Below are positions 15,565 through 25,400 of a stretch of 28,356 nucleotides of DNA, piece after piece (position 1 is the stretch's first letter; every line of letters starts with the position of its first letter). The translations under genes and the position numbers were made by a program. This DNA comes from Barthelona sp. PAP020 (Eukaryota > Metamonada: BaSk clade), in assembly GCA_040182905.1 (NCBI GenBank), contig JARQWU010000125.1, forward strand, positions 1-28,356, read 5' to 3'. The notes beneath the pieces were generated by a model, which was not told the origin of the DNA, did no database searches, and was given only the letters and a program-made list of their open reading frames with translations.

Positions 15565-17025
15565 ATGCAAAAGAGTCATTTTTATTTGATTTGTTTGTTT
15601 TTAATTCAAAATATTTTTGCTTCAACACTTTTCGAAGAGTATTTGAAATTGCATGGAAAATCATATTCTTCTAAAGAATTTATTTCTCGAAAAAATCTTT
15701 TTGAACAAAGATTTCAATCTGAAGATGATTTACTCAAACCTTTTTTAGATCGTACTTGGGAAGAATTGGCTGGTTCTAAGGATTATGAAGCGTTTATGGA
15801 TGCAAAAAAAGAATATGAGAATTATTTATTAAATGTTGAATCTTCTGCTTCCCTTTCAAGTACACCTTTCAAACCATTTCACAAATACGATCCTATTGAA
15901 TGCTTCAGAGGACATCATTATATCTATAATTCAACTGTTTGGAATAATTATGGAAATGGTGTTTTGCCAACTACTTACGATCTGAGAACTAAGTATGATT
16001 TCTTAGTTAGGGATCAAGGAAATTGTGGTTCTTGTTATAGTTTTGGAAATATTGCGGTTACTGAATATTTCCTTTGGAAAAAGACTGGTAAACGTCTTTA
16101 TTTGTCAACTCAGGACTATATGTGTACCAATGGAGTTAGTACCAATGGTTGTAACGGTGGTACTGCTTTCAAAGGTTGGGCTGCATCTACAATGGTTGAT
16201 TCTGAGTACAGATATTCATACAAGGCTATGTGTGATGATCCTTATGTTGCTAATTCATCTCCTGAATATTGTGCTGCAATTTCAAACACGAACTATACTG
16301 TTGGTGCCAAATGTTATGGATTCCTCTATGATGCTATTGGTGGAAGTCAAACAGAAGCAACAAATGAACAATTGATGAAACATTTATACTATAGAGGACC
16401 TTTTACCGTCACTATTGATGCTACTGATATCATGAAGTACAAATCTGGTGTCTTGACCAATTGCGCAGGAGACATTAGGCTTGCTAGAGCCAATCATATT
16501 GTGACTGTTGTTGGTTATTCAAATGAAGGCCCTCAACCATACTGGATCATTTTGAATTCATGGGGTAAAGCATGGGGAGAAAATGGTTTTGCAAAGATTG
16601 AGATGGTTTCAAACTCAGTTTATCATAAAAGTTGTGGTATTAGATTCCTTCCTTCTTCTCCCAGTTTTGATTCAAGCGAATGTGCTCAACAAAAGTTTTA
16701 CACTCAAAACATGTGTGATATGACGTTTAATAGCTCAATCACCAATGTAGATTCTTTATCTGAACCTTCTTGCATTAAATTTGTTGATCATATCAATAGT
16801 CCTTACACTAATTATTTGAACTTGTTGCTTACATCTTCTCTTATCGTTGCGATTATTATGTATGGTTCCTTTGCGATCATGATTTTGTTAGGCTGTGGTT
16901 TACTTTGTCGTAGATGTTGTTGTCCTCCAAAGGCAGTTTCTAGCAACAATAATAATTTCAACCATCAATTGTTGCAAAGTGCTCAAAATCTTCCTAATGA
17001 AAATACTCCTTTTCATAATGTATAA
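15565..17025 (+). CDS. Membrane-anchored papain-family (C1A) cysteine protease
   Basis: A 486-residue type I membrane protease. Residues about 1-20 are a signal peptide (SHFYLICLFLIQNIFAS). A propeptide follows, beginning LFEEYLKLHGKSYSS, similar to the start of I29-type propeptides. The catalytic domain starts near LPTTYDLRTKY. The oxyanion Gln151 and nucleophile Cys157 lie in DQGNCGSCYSF, with Tyr where most papains have Trp after the Cys. His311 is in ANHIVTVVGY and Asn331 in ILNSWGKAWGENG. GCNGGTAFKGW is the usual disulfide region. After the protease domain come a Cys-containing spacer, a membrane helix at about 417-445, and CRRCCCPPK, a likely palmitoylation cluster, then a short Asn-rich cytoplasmic tail. 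Site is inferred as lysosome, phagosome or cell surface. An ATG at 15496 gives a longer, less likely form. Confidence 0.9.
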   Translation: MQKSHFYLICLFLIQNIFASTLFEEYLKLHGKSYSSKEFISRKNLFEQRFQSEDDLLKPFLDRTWEELAGSKDYEAFMDAKKEYENYLLNVESSASLSSTPFKPFHKYDPIECFRGHHYIYNSTVWNNYGNGVLPTTYDLRTKYDFLVRDQGNCGSCYSFGNIAVTEYFLWKKTGKRLYLSTQDYMCTNGVSTNGCNGGTAFKGWAASTMVDSEYRYSYKAMCDDPYVANSSPEYCAAISNTNYTVGAKCYGFLYDAIGGSQTEATNEQLMKHLYYRGPFTVTIDATDIMKYKSGVLTNCAGDIRLARANHIVTVVGYSNEGPQPYWIILNSWGKAWGENGFAKIEMVSNSVYHKSCGIRFLPSSPSFDSSECAQQKFYTQNMCDMTFNSSITNVDSLSEPSCIKFVDHINSPYTNYLNLLLTSSLIVAIIMYGSFAIMILLGCGLLCRRCCCPPKAVSSNNNNFNHQLLQSAQNLPNENTPFHNV

Positions 17026-17262
17026 ATAGTTTATATTTTGCTTATTAAAAGTATATTGATAGAAAAAAATCCAATTTGACCAGGCGCAAAATCATACATA
17101 TCCTGTTAATCTAGACAGTGAGCATTTGAACTAAAGTTTTTTAATCAATTTATGAATAATTTGAGCATTTTGAGTTTAAATGGAACTAAACAAAAGATTG
17201 TTGAATGAAAAGAAATGAAGTGTGAAGCTATTTTTCTTTTTTATCAATGAATTTTCTTTTAT

Positions 17263-18939
17263 ATGAATACCCATGATTCTGTGAGGGATTTAATTAAGGA
17301 TTCAATTATTGCATTAACAAAATGTAAACCTTTAGGAAGTTTAACAGAATTTCAACAAAGTTATGAAAAGTTTAATGAAGTTTTAAGATTAATATGCATT
17401 GAACATTTGAGTATTTTATTGTCTGATGAATTGATTTGTATTTTTCACAAGTTTAGAGGATGTTTTTTATTGGAAAAATTTATTGATTTTGTTTTAAAGA
17501 ATCGATTTCATGAATTTTCTGTATTTTTAAAAGATTTTTTTAAAATTTCATGTGATTTTATACCATTTACCTTTCAAAATAGTTTTACAAGAAAAGAAGA
17601 GTCGTTGAACAAGAGGTTTTCTAAGTTGCTTGAAAACTTTGCCAAATATATTGCTAAATTTGGTTCTTCATCTTTATTTGAGCCTAATTTGGAGTATATT
17701 CAACGGGAACCCTTTTTTCAAGAGTGTGCAAAGAAATTTTCGGTTGGAAAAATTCGGGGAAATATTGTAAGAACTTTGAATCTAGTACTGAGAACAAACA
17801 ATGATGTGATATTGCGGAATGAACAAATGAGGATCACATTTTCATTTCCCGAAAACGATCTTTCCAAAGATTTTTTGAATGGGCTGGAAAATGTCAACAA
17901 TGAGTCCAATGAAGGTTTCAATAAAGATGAAGCTCTCAATGATCTGCCCATTTTTTCGATGCTCACACAACCCAATTGTATTTTAGATGGCAGACACAAT
18001 GATCAAGAGGCCACATTTGACACATGTGTTCAGCAAGAGTCAACGACAAATTTCAACCCCATAGACCAAAGAAAAGTTGAGAAAGGAGAAGCCCATGATG
18101 ATAAATCAGTTGTAGATTTTAATGAGACAACCCCTTGTAGATTTGATAAGATTGCAGAATATGAGATTGAGCCTTGTTTTTCATCTGGGCAAATAATTCA
18201 ATCTCGGCAAACAGATACCCCTGTTTCTCATGATCATAGTAATGGAAAGAAAAATAACAATGTTAGTTTGAATGCAGTACAACCGTGGGACACACCGTTA
18301 CAAAATGGCGAAGTCAATTCTTTTGGCATTGCAATGGACACTCAAGAGGATTTCTATTTCGCTGCTAAAGAAACAGGTGGTATTTGTGAGTTTCCGGGTA
18401 GTGATGAAATGGTTTCAAGCCAGTATGAAGAAAGAATTTGCGAGAGTAAATCTAAAAAGGATTATACAAATGAAATAATTGTGCCAACATCACCACGAGA
18501 GTTGTTCAATCAACAAACAGACCTTTCAATCATGACTTGTTTTGAATTGGACCTTTCTGATTCAGACTTACAAACCCCCACAATTACCTTTGATTCCACA
18601 AAGAAAAATGATCCACATTCTAAGGTTAAACATTTTTCCAATGAAATTGCCTGTTCTGACAATTGGAGTGTTGATTTGGAACATTTTTTGCAACAATGTT
18701 CGAGTATTGTTAAAGAAGAGGTCAAACCACATATATATGTATCTCTTAATGAAGATAATTGTAATTTGTTGCGAGTTACTGAGTTAGATTCACTCAAGCA
18801 GAGTAGAATTAATTGTGTGAAGTTTTCACGAAGCGTTTTACAAAAAGCAATCGCAAATTCTCGAAGCAGAGTCTTTTCTTTATCTACCCTATACACAAAA
18901 ATGCATAAAAAAAAAAATGTAACTGAAATTGAAGAATAA
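17263..18939 (+). CDS. Unrecognised 558-residue protein, helical N-terminus and disordered C-terminus
   Basis: No family is recognised. Residues 1 to about 185 are rich in Leu, Ile, Phe and Lys and look wholly alpha-helical, with no signal peptide or membrane helix. Residues about 200-500 are hydrophilic, rich in Asn, Asp, Glu, Ser and Gln, and probably disordered. An acidic stretch around 426-445 (CFELDLSDSDLQTPTITF) resembles a linear-motif region. The last 60 residues turn basic (SVLQKAIANSRSRVFS and a Lys tract), possibly a nuclear localisation signal. A scaffold or nuclear regulator is one reading of the layout, but no function can be given. It begins at an ATG 237 bp after the protease stop and ends TAA. 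The length without stops and the clear domain contrast support a real gene. Confidence 0.75.
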   Translation: MNTHDSVRDLIKDSIIALTKCKPLGSLTEFQQSYEKFNEVLRLICIEHLSILLSDELICIFHKFRGCFLLEKFIDFVLKNRFHEFSVFLKDFFKISCDFIPFTFQNSFTRKEESLNKRFSKLLENFAKYIAKFGSSSLFEPNLEYIQREPFFQECAKKFSVGKIRGNIVRTLNLVLRTNNDVILRNEQMRITFSFPENDLSKDFLNGLENVNNESNEGFNKDEALNDLPIFSMLTQPNCILDGRHNDQEATFDTCVQQESTTNFNPIDQRKVEKGEAHDDKSVVDFNETTPCRFDKIAEYEIEPCFSSGQIIQSRQTDTPVSHDHSNGKKNNNVSLNAVQPWDTPLQNGEVNSFGIAMDTQEDFYFAAKETGGICEFPGSDEMVSSQYEERICESKSKKDYTNEIIVPTSPRELFNQQTDLSIMTCFELDLSDSDLQTPTITFDSTKKNDPHSKVKHFSNEIACSDNWSVDLEHFLQQCSSIVKEEVKPHIYVSLNEDNCNLLRVTELDSLKQSRINCVKFSRSVLQKAIANSRSRVFSLSTLYTKMHKKKNVTEIEE

Positions 18940-19413
18940 AATGGTTAAATTAGTCAATGATAATCTTTCTTATCATTTTTTACTTTGTAACAATGAAGAT
19001 CAATAAAATGAGGATTGTGGTTTGGCTTTTGTGTACATTTTTCAGATTTGTTGATAAATCGGTAATCTTTCTCTTTTTTAAGGAAATTTTTTCCAAATGT
19101 CTCCCAATATATGACAAACGCGCGTTGATAACAATTATCAATGAGTTAAAAATGCCTTGATATGTTCCTTTGTTTCTTTTTATCCACATTAATGTCCTTT
19201 TTGATAATTAATGAAGAAATAAATCCTATAACAAAACCAAATAAATTCTATTTACATGGGTTGAGAGAAGAACAGCAGAAATGTATATTTCACTAGGTAA
19301 TGCTTTGATAAAGTTGCGTGAAAGATAGTTTTAAAGTTTATGGGAAAGAAATTGAGAGGATTAAAAATACTGTTCCTCTTAACTCTTTTACGAACAGAGC
19401 ACAATCTTTTTTG
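18940..19413. other. Convergent intergenic region with adjacent palindromes
   Basis: About 474 bp with no credible gene; the small frames are Phe/Ile/Lys-rich and look like chance. At 19117-19126 is the perfect palindrome AACGCGCGTT, overlapping at its end the hairpin TTGATAA-CAA-TTATCAA (19125-19141). The GC-only core is unusual in this AT-rich DNA. It contains no ACGCGT MCB box. Confidence 0.4.
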
Positions 19414-20622
19414 TCAATCATCATCTTCATCATTACTTTCATCTGTTTGTATATCCATAAATTGATGCATGTTACCACCATTATCTTTATTGAGGTCAAC
19501 CAAATCCCAACATGTGTCAACGATCATATAGAACTCATTTTTAGTCATGCAAATACCTGCAGCAACCAATTGTCGAACAACTCCATTGTCAATATGCTTA
19601 TTTAAAAGGCTTGCCAATACATGGCCATCATACCTAGATAATTCAACAAATACTTTTTCATTTGAAGGGTTATAAAAAGGAATAATCGGATATAACTTCA
19701 GAATTTTGGTGGTATTGGATGCAAATGCAAATTGCATTTTTGTAGGTGACACTACACAAAAAGAATCGGGTTTATCAGTAACACCACAACAAACCATTTG
19801 AATCGGCTGAAAGTTCTTCAAATTGAATAAGCGAACATAACCATTAATAGTGACAATACAGATGACATTGGGGCTAAGAAAATTAAGATACAATATTGCG
19901 CAGCCTGTATCAAATTCATGAAGAACAGATTCATTATCAATATCCCACAACTTAACTTTTCCAAATTCATCACCTACAGCAATGATTTTTGTGTTTGGAT
20001 GCAAATCAACATCAAAGATGTTTGAATCAAAGGTAAATGTTTGAACAACAGATAAACTGACGGTATCAATTAATTTAATGATTTTTGAACTAAATTTTAT
20101 CAACAAAAATCTTTCATTAGAGGAAAGCCTCACATTAAACCAATTAGAGAGAGGTTCAGATTCTAAAATAATGCTTTCATCGTGTATACATAACTTCTTT
20201 ATCATTAAACTAAAATCACTAATATATATATAATCGGAGCAATGTGAAAAAATAATTGAAAAAACATGGTAATCAGTGCAGAATTTACACAAAATGGAAA
20301 AATCAGGCAAATTATATATAATGATAGACTTGTCGTGAGCGCACGTTGCAAATTTTTGACCATCTGGAGAAAATGCAACATCGTAAAGTAAATCAGTATG
20401 GTCTTTCAAAGAAATATGTAATTTTCCAGTTTTAGCATTAACTACATGAACTTTTCTTAGATCACCAAGTACCACATATTTACCGTCTTGGGAATATCCC
20501 GAAAAAAACAAAAAATCAAAAGTAATTCCATTAATTTCCTTAATATTTCTTTCATCGATGTTCAAAGGAAGCAGATCAAGAATATTTTCCTCAAATGGCT
20601 CATTACATGACTCAATAGACAT
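19414..20622 (-). CDS. WD40 beta-propeller protein
   Basis: A 402-residue WD40-repeat protein. Repeat-like blades run from about residue 35: SQDGKYVVLGD...VVNAKTGK, then AFSPDGQKFATCAHDKSIIIYN, HCSDYIYISDF, a degenerate blade with SSNERFLLIKF, DLHPNTKIIAVGDEFGKVKLWD, LNFLSPNVICIVTINGYVRLFN, and a last VSPTKMQFAFASNTTKILKLY. That is about seven blades, one propeller. A helical segment and an acidic tail (SNDEDDD) follow. It is probably a scaffold protein; no specific orthologue is recognised. The start is the ATG at 20622. The frame is open upstream, with another ATG at 20694 and no ATG further out, but that stretch looks non-coding. Ends TGA. Confidence 0.8.
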   Translation of the reverse strand: MSIESCNEPFEENILDLLPLNIDERNIKEINGITFDFLFFSGYSQDGKYVVLGDLRKVHVVNAKTGKLHISLKDHTDLLYDVAFSPDGQKFATCAHDKSIIIYNLPDFSILCKFCTDYHVFSIIFSHCSDYIYISDFSLMIKKLCIHDESIILESEPLSNWFNVRLSSNERFLLIKFSSKIIKLIDTVSLSVVQTFTFDSNIFDVDLHPNTKIIAVGDEFGKVKLWDIDNESVLHEFDTGCAILYLNFLSPNVICIVTINGYVRLFNLKNFQPIQMVCCGVTDKPDSFCVVSPTKMQFAFASNTTKILKLYPIIPFYNPSNEKVFVELSRYDGHVLASLLNKHIDNGVVRQLVAAGICMTKNEFYMIVDTCWDLVDLNKDNGGNMHQFMDIQTDESNDEDDD

Positions 20623-20830
20623 GTTGTAAATATCAATATAAAAAAAGACTCCTTTCAAGAACTTGCAGACATTTGGTTGATTTCCTTTCTTCATCAATGC
20701 TGAAATTCTTCGACAATTTCTTTGATGTTTATAAATAAATTGCCGAAATTTTCGCAAAGAAATGACAATTGGCAAGTATAACAAAGTGTTTATTCAAACA
20801 ACTTTTAAAAACACTTCACCAAGCAGTAAA

Positions 20831-20849
20831 AAATAAATAAATAAATAAA
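20831..20849. repeat. (AAAT)n microsatellite
   Basis: Four to five AAAT units lie in the gap between the WD40 and Nar1 genes. On the minus (coding) strand this is a T-rich run. Simple repeat; no further significance seen. Confidence 0.75.
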
Positions 20850-20886
20850 ATTCCGACATTTTTTACAAATGAACAACCTTCAAAGC

Positions 20887-22218
20887 TTAAAACTCATCAA
20901 TACCTATACCTGTTATAACATCATCTGCAATCAAGTCTTTTCTGCTCATAAAAGTAGTGAAAAATTGTTTTTCATCCATGTTGGGCAGAAAACTAATTAA
21001 CTTCTCGTCTAATTCTTCAAAAAAGCATGGATTCAAAGAGTGTTTCATGTTTTCAAGATCTTTGATAGTCTTAATTCGTAACTGTCCACCTCCATTTAAA
21101 CAACCTTTCGGACATGCAGATATCTCAGCAAACCTCATGTTATTAATTGCTGCTTTTTGACGATGAACCCCTGTATTTTTGACTCGAAGAAACAGATTCT
21201 CCAAATCTTGAAACCCTTCAGCCAAAACAACTAATCGATCATTTGTAATGTTCAAACCCCGTTTTTTTGCTAGAGCTGACGATGAATCAAATTCCTTTTT
21301 AATATTTGTGTGTATAAATGATGCTAAAGACCCTGTGGAAGCACCTGTTCCAATCGCTAATTGATCATTAACGAAAGTAACAAGGGGCGATATATTTTCA
21401 GACTCAACATTAAGCATTGGTGTTTCCTTCAACAGATCTTCTTTGATAATATTATAAAATTCAACAGAAGTCAACACAAAGTCAATCATTTTCTTGTCAT
21501 TTCTTTGCAATTCAGGCCTGATTACATCCAACTTATGGTCATGACAACATTCAATAGCACAATGAGCGACATTATCACCATAAATAGAGTGTATCAATAT
21601 ACCATTAATAATAAGTGGGGATACAATGGGAAGAAGATCTGGAATTAAATCTTCGTGCATTTTTTCACAAAAACAAACCCAACCAGGACATTCAGAAGAA
21701 AAGACAAGATGATGCGAATTTTGGACATGTTTCAAAGTCAATTTGGCATGCAAATGATAACTCAGGGCAGAATCATTTATAATCGCATTGTATTTTCTTT
21801 CCAATATGTAACCTATTTTTAAAAAGGTTTCAGTATACGTTAGGTCTAATTGATAAGCAATTGAAATAATAGATTGGGGTGATAAAGTGACAACTAACTT
21901 TTTATTCTGTTCAATACTCTCTTTAATAAATACTGTTTCAAATTTATTTTCTGATTGTGATTCAACTAAGACACTCTCAGATGAAGTAATACATCCACTG
22001 CAAGCCATACAATCTTGTAAAGAAACTTTAATTTTTTTTTTTTCTATTACAGCTGCAGAAGAATCAATAGAATCATCACCAATTTGTAATCTTTGAGGAA
22101 TAGAATTTTGTGAATTTTTCACATCATCTTTTTTTTTTGTATCAAAAACAATACAAGTTGGTGGTACTGTTCCTAAATCATTCAAATCTGACAAGCGTAT
22201 ACCAACACCTGATAACAT
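20887..22218 (-). CDS. NAR1: Nar1/CIAO3 cytosolic iron-sulfur assembly factor
   Basis: A 443-residue hydrogenase-like protein of the cytosolic iron-sulfur assembly (CIA) machinery, which passes [4Fe-4S] clusters to the CIA targeting complex. The N-terminus (MLSGVGIRLSDLNDL...PPTC) is the Nar1 signature with Cys22. The rest of the first cluster site is Cys70, Cys73 and Cys76 in SLQDCMACSGCITS. The second site is Cys177 in ECPGWVCF, Cys224/225 in ECCHDHKLD (where Nar1 has MPCYDKKLE), and Cys369 and Cys373 in CPKGCLNGGG. All eight expected ligands are thus present. The C-terminus ends IDEF rather than in the terminal Trp common in this family. The frame is open a little past 22218 but has no other ATG. 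It is divergent from the PFO fusion, with 244 bp between the ATGs. Confidence 0.93.
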   Translation of the reverse strand: MLSGVGIRLSDLNDLGTVPPTCIVFDTKKKDDVKNSQNSIPQRLQIGDDSIDSSAAVIEKKKIKVSLQDCMACSGCITSSESVLVESQSENKFETVFIKESIEQNKKLVVTLSPQSIISIAYQLDLTYTETFLKIGYILERKYNAIINDSALSYHLHAKLTLKHVQNSHHLVFSSECPGWVCFCEKMHEDLIPDLLPIVSPLIINGILIHSIYGDNVAHCAIECCHDHKLDVIRPELQRNDKKMIDFVLTSVEFYNIIKEDLLKETPMLNVESENISPLVTFVNDQLAIGTGASTGSLASFIHTNIKKEFDSSSALAKKRGLNITNDRLVVLAEGFQDLENLFLRVKNTGVHRQKAAINNMRFAEISACPKGCLNGGGQLRIKTIKDLENMKHSLNPCFFEELDEKLISFLPNMDEKQFFTTFMSRKDLIADDVITGIGIDEF

Positions 22219-22462
22219 AAAAAAAGTCAAATCAATTATTTTTATTGTCTATCAGATAAATTCTTTGAAAAAGTTTTTGACTGTATTATATAAGAATCAA
22301 TCAAGAGATATTTCTTGAATTAATTCAGGGGAGATTTTTTCAGTTCCTCAACGAAAAAAGAAAGGGAATCGATTTTTGATCTACTGCGAAACCACGGTTA
22401 AATAAAAAAAGAATAGTTTATTGTTTTTTTATCACTTTTATTTTTACACAATATTATTGAAA
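22219..22462. promoter_or_regulatory. Shared divergent promoter region, Nar1/PFO fusion
   Basis: A 244-bp gap between two divergent ATGs that must hold both promoters. It contains A/T-rich runs and a small island of higher GC around 22385-22400 (ctactgcgaaaccacggtt). No TATA or known factor site was identified with confidence. The reading frame of the fusion is open into this region (to 22421) but has no ATG there. Confidence 0.4.
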
Positions 22463-25400
22463 ATGAGTGAACCAAACAATAATCATGATTATCATGGTTT
22501 CGATGGAAATACTGCTGCTTCTCACATTGCCTACTTTTTCAGTGATAATGCTATCATTTATCCTATTACTCCTTCAACTCCAATGGCAGAAAAAATAGAT
22601 CAATGGTCAGCTGAAAAAAGAAAAAATTATGCAAATCAATGTGTAAGTGTTCAACAGATGGGTTCTGAAGCTCAAGCTGCTGGTGCAGTTCATGGATCTT
22701 TAGTTGCTGGTGGTTTAACTTCCACCTTTACTGCTTCCCAAGGATTGTTGTTGATGATTCCTAACATGTATAAAATGGCTGGTGAATTGTTGCCCGTTGT
22801 TTTCCATGTAGCAGCTAGATCTGTAGCAACCCATGCTTTGTCCATTTTTGGAGATCATTCCGATATTGCTGCTGCAAGAACAACTGGATTTTCTTTTCTT
22901 GCATCAACTGGTGTACAAGAAGCAATGGATTTAGCTATTGTTGCACATTTAAGTACCTTAAAATCATCTATTCCTTTTGTACATTTTTTTGATGGATTCA
23001 GAACTTCTCATGAAGTTAATGTTATCGATGTCATCCCTTATGAAAAATTGGAAACACTTCTGCCTTTGGTTTCTGAAGAAATTAAGGCTTTCCGTGATCG
23101 TGCTTTAAATCCTGAACACCCCAAAATGATTGGAACAGCTCAAACAGCTGATGTATTCTTTCAACAAGCTGAGTCTGTCAACAAATATTATGAAGCAGTT
23201 CCTGAACATACTCAATGGGCTATGGATAGGGTTAAAGAAATTACTGGACGTGAATACCATTTGTTTGATTATTTCGGTCCCAAAAACCCAAAGGTTGTAT
23301 TAATTGCCATGGGTTCTGGTGCACAAGTAATTAAGGAAACCATTGAAAATGTTGATAATGTTGGTCTTATTATTGTACGTCTTTATCGTCCCTTTTCAAT
23401 TGATCATTTTGTCGATTTATTGCCTGAAAGTGTTGAATTGATTACTGTGCTTGATAGATGCAAAGAAACAGCAGCTGTTGGTGAACCTTTGTTTGAAGAT
23501 GTCAGTAGTGCCTTATTAAGTAAGGGTAAACATATTAAGGTGATAGGTGGTCGTTATGGACTTTCTTCTCGAGATTTTGCTCCTATTCATGTCATGGGTG
23601 TTATCAATCATTCTTTTGACTATTTAGCTGGTACTTCAGTGGTAAAAGGAACCAAATTTACTGTTGGTATTATTGATGATGTGACCCATTTGAGTGTTCC
23701 AATTCCTTCTGAACCAATCAACACAGTACCTGAAGGAACCAAACAATTTGTGTTTTGGGGTCTTGGAGGTGATGGAACTGTTGGTTCCAACAAAAATGCA
23801 GTCAAAATCTTAGGGGATGAAGGAATGTTCTCTCAAGGTATGTATGTTTATGATTCTTTAAAGGCTGGATCTTTAACCGTGAGTCACATCAGGTGTGGTC
23901 ATAAGCAAATTTTTTCTCCATATGAGATTGGTGATGCTGATATTGTCTTTTGTTCTCAAGACTCTTATGTTCGTCGTTTTGCTTTATTGGACTCCATTAA
24001 GAAGAGAGGAATTTTTGTTTTAAATGCACCTTGGACGACTGCAGATGATTTCAACTTGCACGTTCCAGCAGAAATGCGTAAAATGATGGTTGAAAAGGAT
24101 CTTACAGTCTACACAATAGATGCCAGTGGTATTGCTGATAAAATTGGTTTGGGTGGAAGAACAAACATGATTTTGCAAGCAGCTTTCTTCAAGATATCTC
24201 AAGTGATTCCTGATATAGATGAAGCTGTCTCTTTATTGAAAAAAGCAGTTGTGACATCTTATGGAAAGAAGGGTCAACACATTGTTGATATGAACTTTGA
24301 AGCTATTGATCATGGTTTAACCAGTTACGTTCAAGTTCCTCTTGATCCTACTTGGTTGAATTTGAAAGACCACGTTGAATCAACCAGTTTCACACCTTAT
24401 GAAAAAACAACTTTCATTAGTGATATTTTTGACCCTTATTTCAAGAGAAGAGGTGATAGCATTCCAGTTTCAAAGTTTACTCCAGGAGGAGCAATTGAAT
24501 TAAATACTTCTGCACATTTGAAGAGAGGAATTGCTTTGAAAGTTCCTTCTTGGGATAGCTCCTTGTGTATTCAATGTAATACTTGTGGTTTTGTTTGTCC
24601 TCACAGTGTCATTAGACCATTTTTATTGACTGATGAAGAAGTTAGTGATGCTCCAGTTCCGCTTGATGTTATTAAGGCTAAAGGTCCAAAAGTTAAGGGT
24701 TTTAACTTTAAGATTCAAATTAGTCCTCTTGATTGTACTGGTTGTGGTTCTTGTGCAAACAGTTGTCCAAAAAAAGGATGTTTAACAATGGTTCCCCTTG
24801 CAGATGTTGTTGATAAGGAAGCTGAAGCTTGGAAATACGTGCGTTCATTACCTAATAAGAGTGAACAACTCGAAATTAATCGTAAGAATTATAAGAACCT
24901 TCAGTATCATCCTCATCATCTTGAATTCAATGGTGCTTGTGCTGGTTGTGGAGAAGTTCCTTATAATAAACTTGTTGCACAATTATATGGTGATAATTTG
25001 ATTATTGCGAATGCTACTGGATGTTCAACCATTTGGGCATCGTCTTATCCATTAAATGTTTATTGTACTAATGAAAAAGGTGAAGGTCCTGCTTGGGGAA
25101 ACTCATTATTTGAAGACAACGCAGAATATGGATTGGGAATGGTATTTGCAGCCAAGCAACGCCGTCAAAGATTATATGACAGAGCAAAAGAAGCTTTGGA
25201 ATTAGATATTCCTGCTGAATTGAAAACGAGTTTGAAAGAATGGTTGGAAGCTTATGACGATCGTGAGGATGCAAAGATTACTGGTAAAAAGCTTATCAGA
25301 CAGTTATTTGAACATGAAGAACTTGTTAAGAGTACACCTGTTTTGCTTGATATATTAAACGAACGCGATTGGTTAAGAAAACCAGTATTCTTCTGTTTTA

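Noticed and set aside
18957-19160. A 67-residue hydrophobic protein in the convergent gap
   Set aside because: The Phe/Ile/Lys-dominated composition is what random AT-rich DNA gives, and an opposite-strand frame of similar size overlaps it.
20887-22218. Reading the hydrogenase-like gene as an [FeFe]-hydrogenase making H2
   Set aside because: The N-terminal SGVGIRLSDLNDL...C signature, the CxxCxxC arrangement and CLNGGG are those of Nar1. The H-cluster motifs of catalytic hydrogenases are not complete here.
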